Positions 8,089 through 18,808 of a stretch of DNA of 64,000 bases are shown piece after piece. Within the stretch, counting starts at the first letter, position 1. Each line of letters starts with the position of its first letter. A model generated the notes under the pieces. It did no database searches. It was not told where the DNA came from and was given only the letters and a program-made list of their open reading frames with translations. Both the position numbers and the translations under genes were made by a program. The DNA is taken from positions 1,364,001 through 1,428,000 of the forward strand of contig NZ_OY729424.1 of assembly GCF_963422335.1 (NCBI RefSeq), in the 5' to 3' direction. Origin of the DNA: an uncultured Roseateles sp. (GTDB taxonomy: Bacteria > Pseudomonadota > Gammaproteobacteria > Burkholderiales > Burkholderiaceae_C).

Positions 8089-10887
8089 ATGCTGCTGTTC
8101 GATGACGACGACGCGTTGGCACGACTCGAGGCGGACCTGCCCGGGCTGAGCGGTGCCGATCATGCAGCCGCCACCGCCCACCTGGCCTGGCAGCTGCGCG
8201 AGCGCGACACCGCGCGCGCCCTTGCACTGGCCCGCCAGCTGAAGCTGCCTGACCCCGAGACGTCCGAGACAGCCTTGCGGCCCCGCCTGCAACTGCTGGA
8301 GGCCGAGGCCAGGCGGCTGTTTGGCGAGTTTGCCGCCGGCTTCGAGGCCGCTCAAGCCGCATGGGCTGCTTTCGAGGCCCTGGGCGATACCCTGGGCTGC
8401 GCCGATGCCCATTGGGTGCTGGCTCAGCTGCATGCGGCCCGGGGCGAGGCTGCGGCCGGTAATCGCGAGCTGGAGCTGGCGGCCGAGGCCGCGGCACGGG
8501 CCGGGGATACCACGCGCCAGATGATTTTCGAGGCCACCCTGGCGCGCAACGAAACCTTCTTCGACTGGCGCCAGGCCGATGTGCGCTGGGCCCAGCACTT
8601 TCCGGCGGAGACGGCCGACCTGCATGCATCGGCCGCCGCGGCCGTGCACCTCTATCGTGGCAGCCGGGCCTTCCGCACCGCCAACTACGCGCAGGCGGTG
8701 CGCCAGCAACTGCTGGGCTTCGAGGCGGCGCTGCACAGCGGCCAGCTGCAGAGCGCCATCAATGCGGCGGCCAACAATGGCAATGCCTTTGCCAGCCTGA
8801 ACGATTACGAGACCGCGCTGGACTGGGGTCAGCGCGCGCTGGATCTGGCCCGGCCCACCGGCTGGAAGCCCCGCATCGGCGGCTGCCTGATGCAGATGGG
8901 CGAGACGCTGCGCAAGCTCGGCCGCCTGGAACTGGCCCAGGCCTTGCTGGATGAAGCCATGCCCTGCCTGACGGCGGTGCGAGGCTCCAGGAACCACATC
9001 GTGGCCCTGTGCTACCGGGTCGATCTGGCGCTGGACCGGGCCGACTACGGGCTGGCGCTGAGCCTGCTCGATGACCTGGACCAGGGTGCCATTCCTGCCG
9101 ACCTGCACCTGCGCACCCAGCGCGGCCGGGCCCATGCGCTGCTGAGCCTGGGCCAGGTCGATCAGGCCGAGGCGGTGGCCCAGCAGGCCCTGGATCTGGC
9201 CCAGCAGGCCGATGCACCGGCCTATGAGATCGAGGCCCTGCAGATGCTGGCCAATGTGCGTGCGCGCCTGGCCGGGGCCGACGGGGACCGGGGGGCGCTG
9301 GCCTGCCTGGAGCAGGCGCTGGCCCTGGCGCGTGGCATTGCCGGCTACCAGGTGCCCATCGATCTGCTGGCCGCGCTGGCCGCCGAGCAGGCCCGGCTGG
9401 GCCGCTTCGAGCAGGCCTATGCGGCCGAATGCGAAGCCTCGGCCGCGCGCGAGAAGACCCACAGCCGTGAGGCCACCCAGCGCCTGATGGCGATGGAGCT
9501 GCGCTATATGTCCGAGAGTGCCAAGGCCGAGGCCCAGCATCAGCGCCAGCTGCGCGAGGCCGAGGCGGCGCGTGCCGATCTGCTGCACCGCAACAGCCTG
9601 ACCCTGGAGAAGCTGGGCGTGATCGGTCAGGAGATCACCGCCCATCTGGACTCGGCCTCGGTGTGCGAGACGCTGAACCGGCATGTCCATGCCCTGCTCG
9701 ATGCCAGCAGTTTTGCCATCTACCTGCTGGACATCGAGGGCCAGCGCCTGAGCTCGGTGTTCGACGTCGAGCAGGGCGTGCGCCTGCCACCCGACCATAT
9801 CGAGCTGAGCAACGCCAACTCCTATGCGGCACGCTGCGTGCGCGAACGCCGTGAGCTGTCGGTCGAACTGGCCGCCGATGGCAGCGACCCGAGCCAGCTG
9901 CCTGGCACCATGCAGACGCGCAGCGCCATGTTCGCGCCGCTGCTGGTGGACCAGCGCGTGCTGGGCGTGATCACCACCCAATCGCCCCGCGCCCAGGCCT
10001 ATGCCGAGCACGAATGGCTGATCTTCCGCACCCTCAGCGCCTACACCGCCATTGCCCTGGACAATGCCAGCGCCTACCAGCGCCTGCAGGATGCGCAGGG
10101 CCGCCTGGTCGAGCAGGAGAAGCTTGCGGCGCTGGGTGCCCTGGTGGCCGGGGTGGCCCATGAGCTGAACACGCCGATAGGCAACGGCCTCTTGATGGCC
10201 AGCACCCTGCTGCAAAAGGCCGAGGCGATCGAGCAGCGGGCCAGCGCCCACGCGCTGCGCCGCAGCGATCTGTCCGGCTTCTTCGATGATGTGAAGCAGG
10301 CCTCACGCTTTCTGGTCAAGGGCTTGCAGGACGCCGCCGCGCTGGTGGACAGCTTCAAGCAGGTGGCGGTCGACCGCAGCAGCGCGCAGCGTCGTGTCTT
10401 CGATCTGGCCAAGACCAGCCAGGATGCGGTGGCCATGATGATGGGCCGCGTGCGCAATGGTGGCCACCAGATCAGCCTGGATATTCCCGAGGGCATCTGG
10501 ATCGACGGCTATCCCGGGCCCTATTGCCAGGTGCTGAGCAATCTGATCAACAACGCGCTGATCCATGCCTTCGACGGGCGCGAGGGCGGGAAGATGCAGC
10601 TGTCGGCCAGAGCGCTGAAGGACGAGCGCGTCGAGCTGTGCTTCAGCGATAACGGTGCCGGCATTGACGCCCACCATCTGCCCCGCGTATTCGAGCCCTT
10701 CTTCACCACCAAGATGGGCCGGGGCGGCAGCGGCCTGGGTCTGTCGATCAGCTACAACATCATCAAGACACTGTTCGATGGCGAACTCAGCGTGCGCAGC
10801 GAGCCGGGCCAGGGCAGCCAGTTCGTGATGAACCTGGCGCTGAAGGCGCCCCAGGTCGAGAACCCTGGAGCCGGCCTGGCGACCTGA
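8089..10887 (+). CDS. TPR-GAF sensor histidine kinase, soluble and orphan
   Basis: A 932-residue kinase without membrane segments. Residues about 60-450 are Ala/Leu-rich helical repeats of TPR type (such as TALDWGQRALDLAR). A short coiled coil follows, then a GAF domain (about 505-650, LDASSFAIYLLDIEGQRLSSV), the H-box LVAGVAHELNTPIGN with phospho-acceptor His691, and an HATPase_c domain with N box (NLINNALIHAF), DNGAGI and GSGLGLSI motifs. It should sense a cytoplasmic signal and phosphorylate a response regulator, but none is encoded nearby. It stops seven bases before the convergent glpK stop. Confidence 0.93.
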   Translation: MLLFDDDDALARLEADLPGLSGADHAAATAHLAWQLRERDTARALALARQLKLPDPETSETALRPRLQLLEAEARRLFGEFAAGFEAAQAAWAAFEALGDTLGCADAHWVLAQLHAARGEAAAGNRELELAAEAAARAGDTTRQMIFEATLARNETFFDWRQADVRWAQHFPAETADLHASAAAAVHLYRGSRAFRTANYAQAVRQQLLGFEAALHSGQLQSAINAAANNGNAFASLNDYETALDWGQRALDLARPTGWKPRIGGCLMQMGETLRKLGRLELAQALLDEAMPCLTAVRGSRNHIVALCYRVDLALDRADYGLALSLLDDLDQGAIPADLHLRTQRGRAHALLSLGQVDQAEAVAQQALDLAQQADAPAYEIEALQMLANVRARLAGADGDRGALACLEQALALARGIAGYQVPIDLLAALAAEQARLGRFEQAYAAECEASAAREKTHSREATQRLMAMELRYMSESAKAEAQHQRQLREAEAARADLLHRNSLTLEKLGVIGQEITAHLDSASVCETLNRHVHALLDASSFAIYLLDIEGQRLSSVFDVEQGVRLPPDHIELSNANSYAARCVRERRELSVELAADGSDPSQLPGTMQTRSAMFAPLLVDQRVLGVITTQSPRAQAYAEHEWLIFRTLSAYTAIALDNASAYQRLQDAQGRLVEQEKLAALGALVAGVAHELNTPIGNGLLMASTLLQKAEAIEQRASAHALRRSDLSGFFDDVKQASRFLVKGLQDAAALVDSFKQVAVDRSSAQRRVFDLAKTSQDAVAMMMGRVRNGGHQISLDIPEGIWIDGYPGPYCQVLSNLINNALIHAFDGREGGKMQLSARALKDERVELCFSDNGAGIDAHHLPRVFEPFFTTKMGRGGSGLGLSISYNIIKTLFDGELSVRSEPGQGSQFVMNLALKAPQVENPGAGLAT

Positions 10888-10894
10888 GGAGGGC

Positions 10895-12388
10895 TCAGGT
10901 CGCCGTGGCCTGCCGCACCGCGCGCTCCCATTGCGCCATCAGCTCCTGGGCACGCTCTCGTGGCATCGTCGGGTGGAACACCCGCTCGGCCTGCCAGTGG
11001 CGGCTCAGCTCATCCAGATTGCCGTACAGCCCGGTCGACAGGCCGGCCAGATAGGCCGCACCCAGCGCGGTGGTCTCTATCACCTTGGGCCGCACGACAG
11101 GTATGCCCAGCAGATCGGCCTGGAACTGCATCAAGAGGTTGTTGACGCAGGCGCCGCCATCGACGCGCAGTTCAGACACCGGTGCACCACCGGCGGCCAC
11201 CGCATCGCGGCTCATCGCCTGCAGCAGCGCCGCGCTCTGGAAGGCGATGCTTTCCAGTGCGGCGCGGGCGATGTGAGCCACCGTTGAGCCGCGGGTCAGG
11301 CCGACGATGGTTCCGCGCGCCTCGGCATTCCAGTAGGGCGCACCGAGCCCCGTAAAAGCCGGCACGAACATCACGCCGCCGGCGTCGGGCACGCTCTCGG
11401 CCAGGCCCTGGACCTCGCCACTGCCTTTTATCGCCTGCAGGCCATCGCGCAGCCACTGCACGACGGCGCCGCCGATGAAGACGCTGCCCTCCAGCGCGAA
11501 CTGGGCCTGTGCGCTGGGCTGGGCGGCGCTGGTGGTGATCAGCCCATTGCCCGAGCTCTGGAATTGCGCGCCGGTGTGCATCAGCATGAAGCAGCCGGTG
11601 CCATAGGTGTTCTTGGCCATGCCGGCCTTGAAGCAGGCCTGGCCGAACAGGGCCGATTGCTGGTCGCCGGCAATGCCGCCTACGGCGATCTCGCCGCCCA
11701 GATGCTCGGCGCTGACGCGGCCGAAGTCGTGGGCCGAGGGGTGGACGGCGGGCAGCACCTCGGACGGAATATCCAGCGCCTGCAGCAGCTCGGTATCCCA
11801 CTCGTTGCTGTGCACATTGAACAGCATCGTGCGCGAGGCATTGCTGACATCGGTGGCATGGACCTGTCCATTCGTCAGCTGCCAGACCAGCCATGAATCG
11901 ATGGTGCCGAAGGCCAGCTCGCCGCGCGCGGCCTGCTCGCGGGCGCCGGCCACGTGGTCGAGAATCCACTTCAGCTTGGTGCCGGAGAAGTAGGCATCGA
12001 TCACCAGGCCGGTCTTGCGCTGCACCACCGGGGTCAGGCCTCGCTCGCGCAGGGCTGCGCAGGTAGGCTCGGCGCGGCGGTCCTGCCAGACGATGGCGTG
12101 GTAGATCGGTTGCCCGGTCTTGCGATTCCACACCACGGTGGTTTCGCGCTGGTTGGTGATGCCCAGGGCGTGGATGTCACCGGCCTTCAGCCCGGCCTTG
12201 GCCAGCACCTCGCGCGCGGTGGCCAGCTGGCTGGCCCAGATCTCCATCGCGTCATGCTCGACCCAGCCCGGCTGCGGAAAGATCTGCCGGAACTCGCGCT
12301 GCGCCATCGCGACGATATGGCCCTGGCCATCGAACACGATAGACCGCGAGCTGGAGGTGCCTTGGTCGAGGGCGAGCAGATAGGTCAT
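10895..12388 (-). CDS. glpK: Glycerol kinase
   Basis: A 497-residue FGGY-family kinase that phosphorylates glycerol to sn-glycerol 3-phosphate with ATP. The N-terminal phosphate-binding loop is DQGTSSSRSIVFD, and the C-terminal FGGY signature region includes ELRVDGGACVNNLLMQFQ. Length and sequence match bacterial GlpK throughout. It is the second gene of a leftward glpR-glpK unit, 24 bp after the glpR stop. It supplies the substrate for GlpD, encoded on the other side of the control region. Confidence 0.98.
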   Translation of the reverse strand: MTYLLALDQGTSSSRSIVFDGQGHIVAMAQREFRQIFPQPGWVEHDAMEIWASQLATAREVLAKAGLKAGDIHALGITNQRETTVVWNRKTGQPIYHAIVWQDRRAEPTCAALRERGLTPVVQRKTGLVIDAYFSGTKLKWILDHVAGAREQAARGELAFGTIDSWLVWQLTNGQVHATDVSNASRTMLFNVHSNEWDTELLQALDIPSEVLPAVHPSAHDFGRVSAEHLGGEIAVGGIAGDQQSALFGQACFKAGMAKNTYGTGCFMLMHTGAQFQSSGNGLITTSAAQPSAQAQFALEGSVFIGGAVVQWLRDGLQAIKGSGEVQGLAESVPDAGGVMFVPAFTGLGAPYWNAEARGTIVGLTRGSTVAHIARAALESIAFQSAALLQAMSRDAVAAGGAPVSELRVDGGACVNNLLMQFQADLLGIPVVRPKVIETTALGAAYLAGLSTGLYGNLDELSRHWQAERVFHPTMPRERAQELMAQWERAVRQATAT

Positions 12389-12412
12389 GGCGGTTCTCGA
12401 TTCAATCGCGAT

Positions 12413-13177
12413 TCAGTCGGCGACGACCAGCTCGACGCCGGCATCATTGAGCAGGGCAGGGAAGGGCTCGGGCGGCGCCTCGTCGGTGATCAGCAGATCC
12501 AGCTGTTGCAGCTGCGCCACCTCGGCCATGGCCGGGCGGTTGAATTTGCTGTGGTCGGCGGCCAGCCAGACCTGGCGCGAGTGCTCGATGATGGCGCGGG
12601 CCACCATCACCTCGCGGTAGTCGAAATCGCGCAGGGTGCCGTCGGCCTCTATGCCCGAGATGCCGACCAGGCCGATGTCCACCTTGAACTGGCGGATGAA
12701 GTCCACCGCCGCCTCGCCGACCACACCGCGGTCGCGGGCGCGCACTGTGCCGCCCACCATCACCAGCTCGCAATCGGTGTTGTCGCTGAGGATGGTGGCC
12801 ACATTCAGGTTGTTGGTGATGACGCGCAGACCCTTGTGGTGCAGCAGCTCGCGGGCCACCGCCTCGGTGGTCGTGCCCAGGTTCAGAAACAGCGACGAGC
12901 CGGCCGGGATGCGCGCGGCGATCGCCTTGGCGATGCGCGCCTTGCCATCGGCCTGCAGGGCCTGGCGCTGGCGGTAGGCAATGTTCTCGGTGGTGCTGGA
13001 CGGCACGCGCACCCCGCCGTGAAAACGGGCCACCAGGCCGGCCTCGGCCATGCGCTGCACATCGCGGCGCACCGTCTGCAGGGTCACGCCGAATTTCTCG
13101 GCCAGCGCCTCGACGCTGACCGAACCGCGGGCGCGCACCTCCTGCAGCAAGTCGTTCTGGCGGGGATTGGGAATCAT
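12413..13177 (-). CDS. glpR: Glycerol-3-phosphate regulon repressor, DeoR family
   Basis: A 254-residue DeoR-family regulator. It has an N-terminal helix-turn-helix (VSVEALAEKFGVTLQTVRRDV) and a C-terminal sugar-phosphate-sensing domain with NLGTTTEAVARELL. GlpR usually represses the glp genes and is released by glycerol 3-phosphate. The ATG at 13177 (MIPNPRQNDLL) fits family N-termini; the upstream extension is not conserved in character. Its position between glpK and the divergent glpD operon, and the CGAACC repeats in the gap, support this role. Confidence 0.95.
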   Translation of the reverse strand: MIPNPRQNDLLQEVRARGSVSVEALAEKFGVTLQTVRRDVQRMAEAGLVARFHGGVRVPSSTTENIAYRQRQALQADGKARIAKAIAARIPAGSSLFLNLGTTTEAVARELLHHKGLRVITNNLNVATILSDNTDCELVMVGGTVRARDRGVVGEAAVDFIRQFKVDIGLVGISGIEADGTLRDFDYREVMVARAIIEHSRQVWLAADHSKFNRPAMAEVAQLQQLDLLITDEAPPEPFPALLNDAGVELVVAD

Positions 13178-13210
13178 GGACCGAGAGTGTAGGGGGGCGG
13201 CCGGGCGCAC

Positions 13211-13338
13211 CGTTTTGGCGTTGTGGCGAGCCTAAAGCGAACCAAAACGAATCACATTGAGGGAAAACCCTGCGATAAAACGAACCAAAAGGAGTTAAAA
13301 AGAAAAAAGAAGAACACAATAGCGAACCGAAATTCGCT
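13211..13338. promoter_or_regulatory. glp divergent control region with CGAACC repeats (candidate GlpR operators)
   Basis: This gap is strikingly AT-rich against its surroundings. It holds three related sites: GCGAACCAAAACGAATC at 13237-13253, CGAACCAAAA at 13281-13290 and CGAACCGAAA at 13323-13332. The last lies inside AGCGAA-ccgaaa-TTCGCT (13321-13338), a perfect 6-bp inverted repeat. CGTTTTGG at 13211-13218 is the inverse of CCAAAACG at 13242-13249. DeoR-type repressors commonly recognise TTCG/CGAA repeats. These are operator candidates for glpR-glpK leftward and glpD rightward; no promoter boxes are assigned. Confidence 0.6.
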
Positions 13339-13351
13339 ACGGAGACACCCC

Positions 13352-14929
13352 TTGGTTGCCCATCCCAGCCCTGAGCCCACCGCTGCCGCGCCCGACGCCT
13401 ACGACGTGCTTGTCGTCGGCGGGGGCATCAATGGCGCCGGCATCGCCCGCGACATGGCCGGCCGGGGCTGGAAGGTGCTGCTGGTCGAGCGCGACGACCT
13501 GGCCTCGCACACCTCCTCGTCCTCGACCAAGCTGATACACGGCGGGTTGCGCTACCTCGAGTACTACGAGTTCTCGCTGGTGCGCAAGGCCTTGCAGGAG
13601 CGCGAGGTGCTGCTGAAGAGCGCGCCCCACATCATGTGGCCGCTGCGCTTCGTGATGCCCCATGACGCGGCGATGCGCCCGGCCTGGATGATTCGCATCG
13701 GCCTGTTCATGTACGACCATCTGGCGCGCCGCGAGGTGCTGCCGGGCTCCAACGGCGTGGATCTGCGTCGCAGCCCGCTGGGCGCGCCGCTGAAATCGCA
13801 GTACACACGCGGCTTTGTCTATTCGGACGGCTGGGTGGACGACGCCCGCCTGGTGCTGCTGAACGCGCTGGACGCTCAAGCCCATGGCGCCACCATCCTG
13901 ACCCGCACCGCCTGCGTCGAGGCGCAGCGCGATGCCGAGGGCTGGACCGCCACCTTGCAGAATGCTCAGGGAAACAAGAGAACCGTCCGCGCCCGGGCTC
14001 TGGTCAATGCCGCCGGCCCCTGGGCCGAGTCATTCCTGCGCGGCGTGGCGCGGCCGGCGCGAGGCGAGACACTGGCCACCAAGAGCCTGCGCCTGGTCAA
14101 GGGCAGCCACATCATCGTCAAGCGCTGCTTCGAGCATGACCATGCCTACATCTTCCAGAACCCCGACAAGCGCATCATCTTCGCGATTCCGTACGAACGC
14201 GACTTCACGCTGATAGGCACGACCGACGTCGAACTGCAGGGCGATCCCGGGGTGGCCTGCATCGCAGCCGACGAGCAGGCGTATTTGTGCGAGCAGGCCT
14301 CGCGCTACTTCAAGCGGCCGATCAGCAATGACGATGTGGTCTGGAGCTATGCCGGCGTGCGTCCGCTGCTGGACGACGCCTCGGGCGACCCGTCGGCCGT
14401 GACGCGCGACTATCTGCTGGAGCCGCATCAGGACGGCGCGCCGCTGCTCAGCGTCTGGGGCGGCAAGATCACCACCTTCCGCAAGCTGGCCGAGGATGCC
14501 GCCGATCTGCTCGGCGACATGCTGGGCCAGCGCCGTGCGGCCTGGACGCAGGGGGCCTTCCTGCCCGGCGGCGACCTCTCGGGCTGGATCGGCGCAGCGC
14601 AGCGGCCTGACACCGATTTTGAGCGCTTCGTTGCCGCCGTCACAACCCGCCACCCCTGGTTGCCGGCCGAGGTGGCGCGCCGCTGGGCGCGGGCCTATGG
14701 CTCACGCATCGATCACCTGATAGCCGCCTCCCAGTCGCCCGCCGATCTTGGGCAAGAGGTGGCCCCCGGCCTGTACGAGATCGAGCTGCGCTATCTGCAG
14801 CGCGAGGAATGGGTGCTCAGCGCCGACGACCTGCTGTGGCGTCGCTCCAAGCTGGGCCTGCACTACACCGAGGCCCAGCGCGAGGCCGTGAAGCAATGGA
14901 TGACCACCAATCAAGGAGCGGCCGCGTGA
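13352..14929 (+). CDS. glpD: Glycerol-3-phosphate dehydrogenase, aerobic FAD type
   Basis: A 525-residue membrane-associated flavoprotein oxidising sn-glycerol 3-phosphate to dihydroxyacetone phosphate and passing electrons to quinone. The FAD dinucleotide-binding motif is DVLVVGGGINGAGIARDMAG near residue 20. Further DAO-family and GlpD C-terminal segments include STKLIHGGLRYLEYYEF and GGKITTFRKLAEDA. I chose the TTG at 13352 because GGAG lies eight bases upstream and no ATG or GTG fits before the FAD motif. Starting further upstream would translate the operator region into a Lys/Asn-rich leader. It begins the glpD-glpSTPQUV operon. Confidence 0.95.
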   Translation: MVAHPSPEPTAAAPDAYDVLVVGGGINGAGIARDMAGRGWKVLLVERDDLASHTSSSSTKLIHGGLRYLEYYEFSLVRKALQEREVLLKSAPHIMWPLRFVMPHDAAMRPAWMIRIGLFMYDHLARREVLPGSNGVDLRRSPLGAPLKSQYTRGFVYSDGWVDDARLVLLNALDAQAHGATILTRTACVEAQRDAEGWTATLQNAQGNKRTVRARALVNAAGPWAESFLRGVARPARGETLATKSLRLVKGSHIIVKRCFEHDHAYIFQNPDKRIIFAIPYERDFTLIGTTDVELQGDPGVACIAADEQAYLCEQASRYFKRPISNDDVVWSYAGVRPLLDDASGDPSAVTRDYLLEPHQDGAPLLSVWGGKITTFRKLAEDAADLLGDMLGQRRAAWTQGAFLPGGDLSGWIGAAQRPDTDFERFVAAVTTRHPWLPAEVARRWARAYGSRIDHLIAASQSPADLGQEVAPGLYEIELRYLQREEWVLSADDLLWRRSKLGLHYTEAQREAVKQWMTTNQGAAA

Positions 14930-14948
14930 CGCGTTCGACGAAGCAGCC

Positions 14949-16022
14949 ATGCATCTGAATCTGCAAGGCATCAGCAAAAAGGTCGGCCCCGCCACCTGGC
15001 TGTACGACATGAGCCTGGAGCCCGTGCCCGGCGCGGTGACCGTGCTGCTGGGCGCGACCCAGGCCGGCAAGACCAGCCTGATGCGCATCATGGCCGGGCT
15101 GGATGTGCCCAGCCATGGCACCGTCAGCGTCGATGGCGTCGATGTCACCGGCATGCCGGTGCGCGAGCGCAATGTGGCCATGGTCTACCAGCAGTTCATC
15201 AACTACCCGGCGATGACGGTCTACGACAACATCGCCTCGCCGATGAAGCTGCGCGGCGACAAGAACGTTGCAGAGCGCGTGCAGGAGCTGGCCGCCAAGC
15301 TGCATATCGAGATGTTTCTGCAGCGCCTGCCGGCCGAGCTGTCCGGCGGCCAGCAGCAGCGCGTGGCCCTGGCCCGCGCACTGGCCAAGGGCGCGCCGCT
15401 GATGCTGCTGGACGAGCCGCTGGTCAATCTCGACTACAAGCTGCGCGAGGAGTTGCGCGAGGAGCTGACCCAGCTGTTCGCCGCCAGCGACTCGACCGTG
15501 ATCTACGCCACCACCGAGCCGGGCGAGGCCCTGCTGCTGGGCGGCTACACGGCGGTGATGGACGCCGGCGAGCTGCTGCAATACGGCCCGACGGCCGAGG
15601 TCTTCCACTTCCCGAAGTCGCTGCGTGTGGCGCGGGCCTTCAGCGACCCGCCGATGAATCTGCTGGAGGCCACCCGCCAGGGTGATGGCCTGCGGCTGAA
15701 GTCCGGCGCGGTGCTGAATATCGATGTGCCGTCGGCCGGGTCGCAGGCACTGACGCTCGGCGTGCGCGCCAGCGCGCTGCGCCTCACCGCGGCGCCTGGC
15801 GACCTGGCGCTCGACGGCCATGTCGAGCTGGCGGAAATCTCCGGCTCAGACACCTTCGTCCACCTGTCCACCGCGGTGGGCGAGGTGGTGGCCCAGCTGA
15901 CCGGTGTGCATTTCTTCGACCTCGGTGCGGCGCTGACCCTGCATCTGAACCCGGCGCAAGTCTATGTGTTCGATGCCCGGGGCGATCTGCTCTTGGCACC
16001 ATCGATTGGAGGGCAGCGCTGA
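14949..16022 (+). CDS. glpS: Glycerol ABC transporter ATP-binding protein GlpS
   Basis: A 357-residue ATPase of the sugar/polyol-import (MalK/UgpC) type with a C-terminal TOBE-like regulatory part. Walker A is GATQAGKT (about 34-41), the Q-loop lies in MVYQQF, the signature LSGGQQQR starts near 131, and Walker B is MLLDEP near 153. The switch segment reads IYATTEPGEAL at 185-195, so the usual histidine of VTHDQ is threonine. It is the first of two different ATPases in the operon, 19 bp after glpD and overlapping glpT by one base. The order glpD-S-T-P-Q-U-V matches the glycerol uptake operon known from Rhizobium leguminosarum. Confidence 0.93.
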   Translation: MHLNLQGISKKVGPATWLYDMSLEPVPGAVTVLLGATQAGKTSLMRIMAGLDVPSHGTVSVDGVDVTGMPVRERNVAMVYQQFINYPAMTVYDNIASPMKLRGDKNVAERVQELAAKLHIEMFLQRLPAELSGGQQQRVALARALAKGAPLMLLDEPLVNLDYKLREELREELTQLFAASDSTVIYATTEPGEALLLGGYTAVMDAGELLQYGPTAEVFHFPKSLRVARAFSDPPMNLLEATRQGDGLRLKSGAVLNIDVPSAGSQALTLGVRASALRLTAAPGDLALDGHVELAEISGSDTFVHLSTAVGEVVAQLTGVHFFDLGAALTLHLNPAQVYVFDARGDLLLAPSIGGQR

Positions 16023-17094
16023 TGGCCCGCATCGATCTGGACCTGGCCCATGCCTATGGGCCCAACCCCCAGCAGGACAGCGACTACGCGCTGCTGCCGC
16101 TGAAGATGACGTTTGCCGATGGCGGCGCCTACGCGTTGCTGGGCCCATCGGGCTGCGGCAAGACGACGATGCTGAACATCATGTCGGGGTTGCTGCAGCC
16201 CTCGCATGGCAGGGTCTTGTTCGACGGAGCCGATGTCACGGCAGCGTCACCGCAGGCGCGCAATATCGCCCAGGTGTTCCAGTTCCCGGTGATCTACGAC
16301 ACGATGACGGTGGCCGAGAACCTCGCCTTCCCGCTGCGCAACCGCAAGGTGCCGGAGGCGCAGATCCAGCAGCGCGTCGGCGTGATCGCCGAGATGCTGG
16401 AAATGAGCGGCCAGCTGGACCAGCGCGCCGCCAACCTCAGCGCCGATGCCAAGCAGAAGATCAGCCTGGGCCGCGGCCTGGTGCGCTCCGATGTCTCGGC
16501 CGTGTTGTTCGACGAGCCGCTGACGGTGATCGATCCGCATCTGAAATGGCAGCTGCGCCGCAAGCTCAAGCAGATCCACCATGAGCTGAAGCTGACCCTG
16601 ATCTACGTCACCCATGATCAGGTGGAGGCGCTGACCTTTGCCGACCAGGTGGTGGTGATGACACGCGGCCGCGCCGTCCAGGTGGGCAGTGCCGAGGCGC
16701 TGTTCGAGCGGCCGCAGCACACCTTCGTCGGCCACTTCATCGGCTCGCCGGGCATGAACTTCCTGCCCGTCATCGCCAAGGGCGGCCAGCTGCAGATTGC
16801 CGGGCAATTCCTGACCCTGGACGCAGGCCTGCATCTGCCCGAGGGCGATCTGAAGCTGGGCGTGCGCCCCGAGTATGTGGCGCTGACCGCCGCCGGTGCG
16901 CCAGGTGCGCTGCCGGTGCAGGTGACCCAGGTGCAGGACATAGGCACCTATGTGCTGGTGACCGCGCGCATCGGCGAGCAGGTGCTGAAGGCCCGGCTGG
17001 CGCCCGACCAGGCTCAGCCCAGGGCGGGCGAGCAGGCCTGGTTCCAGGTGCTGGGCACGCACAGCTGCTTTTACAAGAACGAGGAGTTGCTGGC

Positions 17095-17098
<4 letters not shown>
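16022..17098 (+). CDS. glpT: Glycerol ABC transporter ATP-binding protein GlpT (ABC type)
   Basis: A 358-residue ATPase, partner of GlpS. It has Walker A GPSGCGKTT (about 41-49), Walker B VLFDEP, and a normal switch histidine (His198 in IYVTHDQVEAL). The signature is degenerate: LSADAKQK at about 139-146 instead of LSGGQ. A C-terminal TOBE-like region follows (GDLKLGVRPEYVAL). This is not the GlpT glycerol-3-phosphate antiporter of enteric bacteria, which shares the name only. The start overlaps the glpS stop by one base and the stop overlaps glpP by four, so stoichiometric production is likely. Confidence 0.92.
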
Positions 17099-17983
<885 letters not shown>

Positions 17984-17991
<8 letters not shown>

Positions 17992-18799
17992 CAAGCCACC
18001 GTTCCAGAAGCGCACGATCTTTCTGTTCGCCTACATCGTCTTTGCCTTGTTGCCCATCTACTGGATGGTCAATATGAGCTTCAAGACGAATGCCGAGATC
18101 CTGTCGCACTTCTCGTTCTTTCCGCAGCACTTCACCTGGGACAACTACAAGACCATCTTCACCGATGCGTCCTGGTACTCGGGCTACATCAACAGCCTGA
18201 TCTATGTGGCCATCAATTCGGTGATCTCTATCACCGTGGCCCTGCCCGCGGCCTATGCCTTCTCGCGCTATTCCTTCCTGGGCGACAAGCATGTGTTCTT
18301 CTGGCTGTTGACGAACCGGATGACGCCGCCTGCCGTGTTCCTGCTGCCCTTCTTCCAGCTCTATTCGACCCTGGGACTGATGGACACGCACATCGCGGTG
18401 GCCCTGGCCCATCTGCTGTTCAATGTGCCGCTGGCGGTGTGGATTCTGGAAGGTTTCATGAGCGGCATTCCGCGCGAGATCGACGAGACGGCCTACATCG
18501 ACGGCTACTCCTTCCCGCGCTTCTTCCTGACCATCTTCCTGCCGCTGATCAAGGCCGGCGTCGGTGTGGCGACCTTCTTCTGCTTCATGTTCTCTTGGGT
18601 GGAGCTGTTGCTGGCCCGCACCCTGACCAGCGTCAATGCCAAGCCCATCGTGGCGACGATGACGCGCACGGTGTCGGCCTCGGGCATGGACTGGGCGACG
18701 CTGGCGGCGGCTGGAGTGTTGACCATCGTGCCTGGCGCCATCGTCATTTGGTTTGTCAGGCATTACATAGCCAAAGGCTTTGCCATGGGGCGTGTCTGA
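17984..18799 (+). CDS. glpQ: Glycerol ABC transporter permease GlpQ (ABC type)
   Basis: A 271-residue MalG/UgpE-type permease with about six transmembrane segments and the EAA loop IDETAYIDGYSFPRFFLTIF. It pairs with GlpP. It is unrelated to the glycerophosphodiester phosphodiesterase also called GlpQ. The start lies eight bases inside glpP. After the stop comes a hairpin element (18807-18853) that separates it from glpU, the only sizeable break in the otherwise overlapping operon besides the gap before glpV. Confidence 0.92.
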
Positions 18800-18808
18800 A
18801 GACTTTGC

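Noticed and set aside
8002..10251. 749-codon open frame antisense to the histidine kinase
   Set aside because: It is Gln/Gly/Ala/His-rich with no domain, while the + frame has TPR, GAF and kinase motifs. Long antisense frames are expected at this GC.
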